Positions 61,013-64,000 of a DNA stretch of 64,000 nt are shown in pieces. The DNA lies in the NCBI RefSeq assembly GCF_017562075.2, contig NC_054084.1, forward strand, positions 34,028,633 to 34,092,632. Direction: 5' to 3'. A program made the translations under genes and the position numbers. Each line of letters opens with the position of its first letter. Position 1 is the stretch's first letter. Source of the stretch: Anopheles merus. Taxonomy: Eukaryota; Arthropoda; Insecta; Diptera; Culicidae. The notes beneath the pieces were generated by a model. That model saw only the letters and a list, made by a program, of their open reading frames with translations. It was not told the DNA's origin and ran no database searches.

Positions 61013-64000
61013 AGCACTGTTTGCTCAAATATTCATGAAGCTTTTGGGCAGGTTAGCTCCTCTTTCTGTCTCGTTTAAATTACCTGTCTCGAAGAAGCAG
61101 TTTTACACACATCAATATACAGCACCCAACACCCAGGGTCTGTGAAGTGGCGTGTAGCAAAAACCCATCACCATTTAATGGGCTCCAAAATGTAACACAT
61201 ACAACACCCATCACCCCACCCCCCGGGAGGCAATGCTTATGACCGTTGTCAAGTCAATGAATTTTGATAAGCGGATACCCCGGGGCTGGCGTGTTAGGTA
61301 ATCCGGGCTTCGCATTAATGCGTGAGCATAACGCGACGCACTTTTTTCAAATGTGACATGCGTCTGGCGAGTGACGAGGCTTTTTTTGTGATCGTGAAAA
61401 ATAACAAAACTGAAATCATTACCAGTTCTATTTACGAAAAACGCGTTGTTGCACACACCATCGGAGCGCGATAGTGAGCAGCTTTTTGAACGGTTTTGCA
61501 AAGAAGTCATTAAAGTTATTACCGCTTTTGGAGGATGTTTCTGCTGTGTTGGTTGCTGAAAGATTATACGATAAACCTGTGCTAAAAGTAGTGTCAGTGT
61601 AGTGCCTTTGAAATGTGGCAGCTAGTTGGAAATTGGCGTTGAAATTAGATTTATTGCGCTTGCAGCATATCACCTACGGACGGACGGAGCCGGCACGACC
61701 CGGCCCGTTGGAGCAAATTGAGTTTAAGCGCGGAGTTTTACCAGTACATTAAATCGTTCGGTTAACTGCGGTTAAGCAACTGCCAGCTAACTCAATTCGA
61801 CCAGTATCATCTTCCCCCTTCACTGAACTGAACGTTCGAACGTTTTTTGGATGGTTTTTTTTTGTTGCCTTCTCTCTATCGCTCATGTCCCTCTAATGAT
61901 GCGTTGCAAAGAAATGCAGCACCACCCTGCGTATGCAAGCACTCAAAACTCGAAATTGACACAAAACGACCATGAAAATGCTCGCCCCAATCGAAGGAGA
62001 GAGTGCAAAGAAGAAAAAAAAAACTCATGGAGTGGAGTGGCACACACGAACGGTTCGTTCAGGGCGGAAAAATAGCGAAACATATAGCCGTGACACAGGC
62101 ATTCAAGGCACATCGCGCGGGGTGAAAATGTGGCCGATATTACATAAAACATTTAACGCGAATATCGTGAATGTGTGTGCGGCCGTTTTGTACCTTTTTT
62201 TTGGGAAATGGGTTTGGGTTATTTCTTTTTTTTCGTTGTTAGCTTTTGGAAACACATATACGCACAGAGCGCGCGCAATAAAAGCCAACAAACGCGGGAA
62301 AGGGCCGGCAAAGCGCCAGATGAACGCAATCGAGCTGCTGGTACGAAGAGCGCGAAACCGCGTCGCAGCGAGCACGGTGATACTGCGGTGTGCAAGGGGT
62401 TGTGCGGTGAAGAAAAAAAACGATAAATTTTACCAAAAAAGCATAAAATAAAGAGAGAAAAAGGATAACAAAAAATTGGCTTGCAATGCCCGCAGGACGC
62501 AGCGCACGATTTCGGATGCGGTTCCGTTTCTCTTCCGCGCGCACACACTCACCGTCGTTGCTCTGTTCAATATGCATAGGTAAGGTATGCGTGTCTATTG
62601 GTGGGGGGTTTTCTTTTCCTGTTTCGATCATTTAACTTATGTTATAGAAAAAAAAAAAACAAAAATCCGCTCGCTCATTCGTCTTGACGCACATGACTCG
62701 TGGTACAGTATTCTGCTGAGACCATTACCGTTAGATTTCGTTGGTACCGTTTTTTTTATTTGAGCTTACCCTTACTACACGCGAACAGCAGGAGCGCAAA
62801 CAACTTGCACACACGGCGACGAAATCGAAATCGAAAAGCAAAAAAAAAAAAATAAAAACGAACGGTCCAAAAAGTAAATTAAATTATCCATCAGATTTAG
62901 ATAAAATCATCAAAACCCCGAAAACAGGAAGCTTGTGCTGCATCATCATGCTCGCGGCAGTCAAACATGCGACGCACACTCACACCAACAGCAAATGCAT
63001 CCCGAAACAAACTTCGAATCGAATGCATTCCTACTGGTTGGCGAAGGAAGAGAGTGAGAGGAGCAAAGTAAAAACAGAAGGGGGAAATGCATTTTCATCC
63101 CTTTGGCAGAGGGATGCTACCCGTTTCCTCCAATCTGCCGTTGGTGCAACGCTCGGAGGGCCTCGGAGGGCTACCGAAATCGAAAGGCGTGCCCGTTTGT
63201 GCCCGTGCTTGCAAGGCAAATAACTCTCTCTTTCTGTTCTGTTTCTACTTTATTTTTTTACTGTTTTGTGTGTGCGTTTCCTAATCAATCCTGGCAGGCC
63301 GGCTGGTGCAGACCCTCTCCCCCCGGGTTGCATCGGATCGGGTATCGATCGTTTGGGCTGCACCCGTTCCGTGACGCGCACGCGCGCTCGCGCCCGATGA
63401 TCCGCTGTACAGATGGTGGATGTTTTGGGCCCGTTGTTTTACGGTTTAACAGCAGTTCGGTTTCGGGATTTGCAAACCAAATGCACCGTTAGCACACAGA
63501 AAGGATGTACATCCTTATGGTGGAGTGGAGTTGCTCGTACGGTGCCGTTATGGGCGGCATAAGAATGTGGTTGGCTGTCGTGGCTAGGACGTGCTGTAGA
63601 CATTTTTATGATCGTCCGCGGAACTATGGGTTGCATCATTGGAATGAGAGGACATTTGAAGAGGGGGCTAGGAATTTAATGATTTGAATTGTATGCTATG
63701 CCATTACGTAGAGTATATTATAAACCATTTTGATATAAAGTTTTGCTTTTCAATTTAATGTTTGAGGAAAAGATCACAATTGTATTTTTTTTAGATTTGA
63801 TTGCTTAAAAACGTCGAGATAATTCTGGTAATAAACAATGTAGCTCGTTTAAAAATCTACGATTTTATCAATATTTATCTTATTGGAATATTGCAGCCAA
63901 TTATGGACAGTTAATAGTCATATACAAACTTATTCCATTCGTCATATTCATCATCACAAAAAAACCTACAAGACATGAATATATAAAATATATAAAAGTA

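Larger units (their letters stand above)
53367..64000. other. Non-coding right flank
   Basis: 10.6 kb with no convincing exon. Contains CAG/CTG runs (55,158-55,180; 56,253-56,273), AC/GT and GA tracts, an octamer and A/T-rich ends (54,180-54,560; 63,640-64,000). It probably includes nub long-isoform 5' regulatory DNA or a first intron, with the true 5' exon here unrecognised or beyond the window. Confidence 0.5.

Overview
The window looks like insect nuclear DNA, most likely from a mosquito such as Anopheles. That identification is inferred from a class II POU gene with insect-type isoforms, short GT-AG introns, A/T-rich spacers and many dinucleotide repeats; no species is proven. I see no bacterial, phage or CRISPR features.

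Host gene. The minus strand carries an orthologue of Drosophila nubbin (nub/pdm-1), spread over about 48 kb. From its 5' to 3' end it has: a long-isoform exon (52,101-53,366); an alternative first exon for a short isoform (23,922-24,048); a 48-nt microexon (16,654-16,701); then 7,078-7,175, 6,654-6,992, a possibly optional 40-codon exon (6,397-6,516), the POU-specific exon (5,744-6,297) and the homeodomain exon (5,232-5,667). Every junction is GT-AG and every splice phase closes. The predicted products are about 533 or 573 aa (short) and at least 897 or 937 aa (long). The 5' end of the long transcript is not resolved and probably lies to the right.

Nested gene. Inside the 35.4-kb intron of the long isoform, on the opposite strand, lies a complete TATA-driven three-exon gene (33,356-50,160). 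It encodes a giant secreted protein: signal peptide, short N-terminal segment, about 285 copies of an acidic, threonine-rich 18-mer (AEDEAETTAAEEETETTA type), and a C-terminal region with eight cysteines. The 54-bp array covers 15.4 kb and has higher-order structure, including a 1,728-bp internal duplication. One missing base near 35,463 breaks the frame. If it is a sequencing or assembly error the protein is about 5,543 aa; if real, the allele makes a 5,234-aa product whose last 4,568 residues are arginine-rich and basic.

Non-coding parts. Positions 1-5,030 are UTR-like or intergenic DNA with one striking G-run cluster. The large nub introns hold microsatellites, a tRNA-derived SINE-like relic, POU octamer sites, TAAT-rich segments and one unassigned 282-codon ORF. 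From 53.4 kb to the right end I find no coding exon.

Working together. The octamer sites in the nub introns, one of them about 150 bp upstream of the nested gene's TATA box, allow autoregulation or host-to-nested regulation, but this is inference. Long-isoform nub transcription must cross the whole repeat array in antisense, which is the most unusual regulatory prospect in the window.
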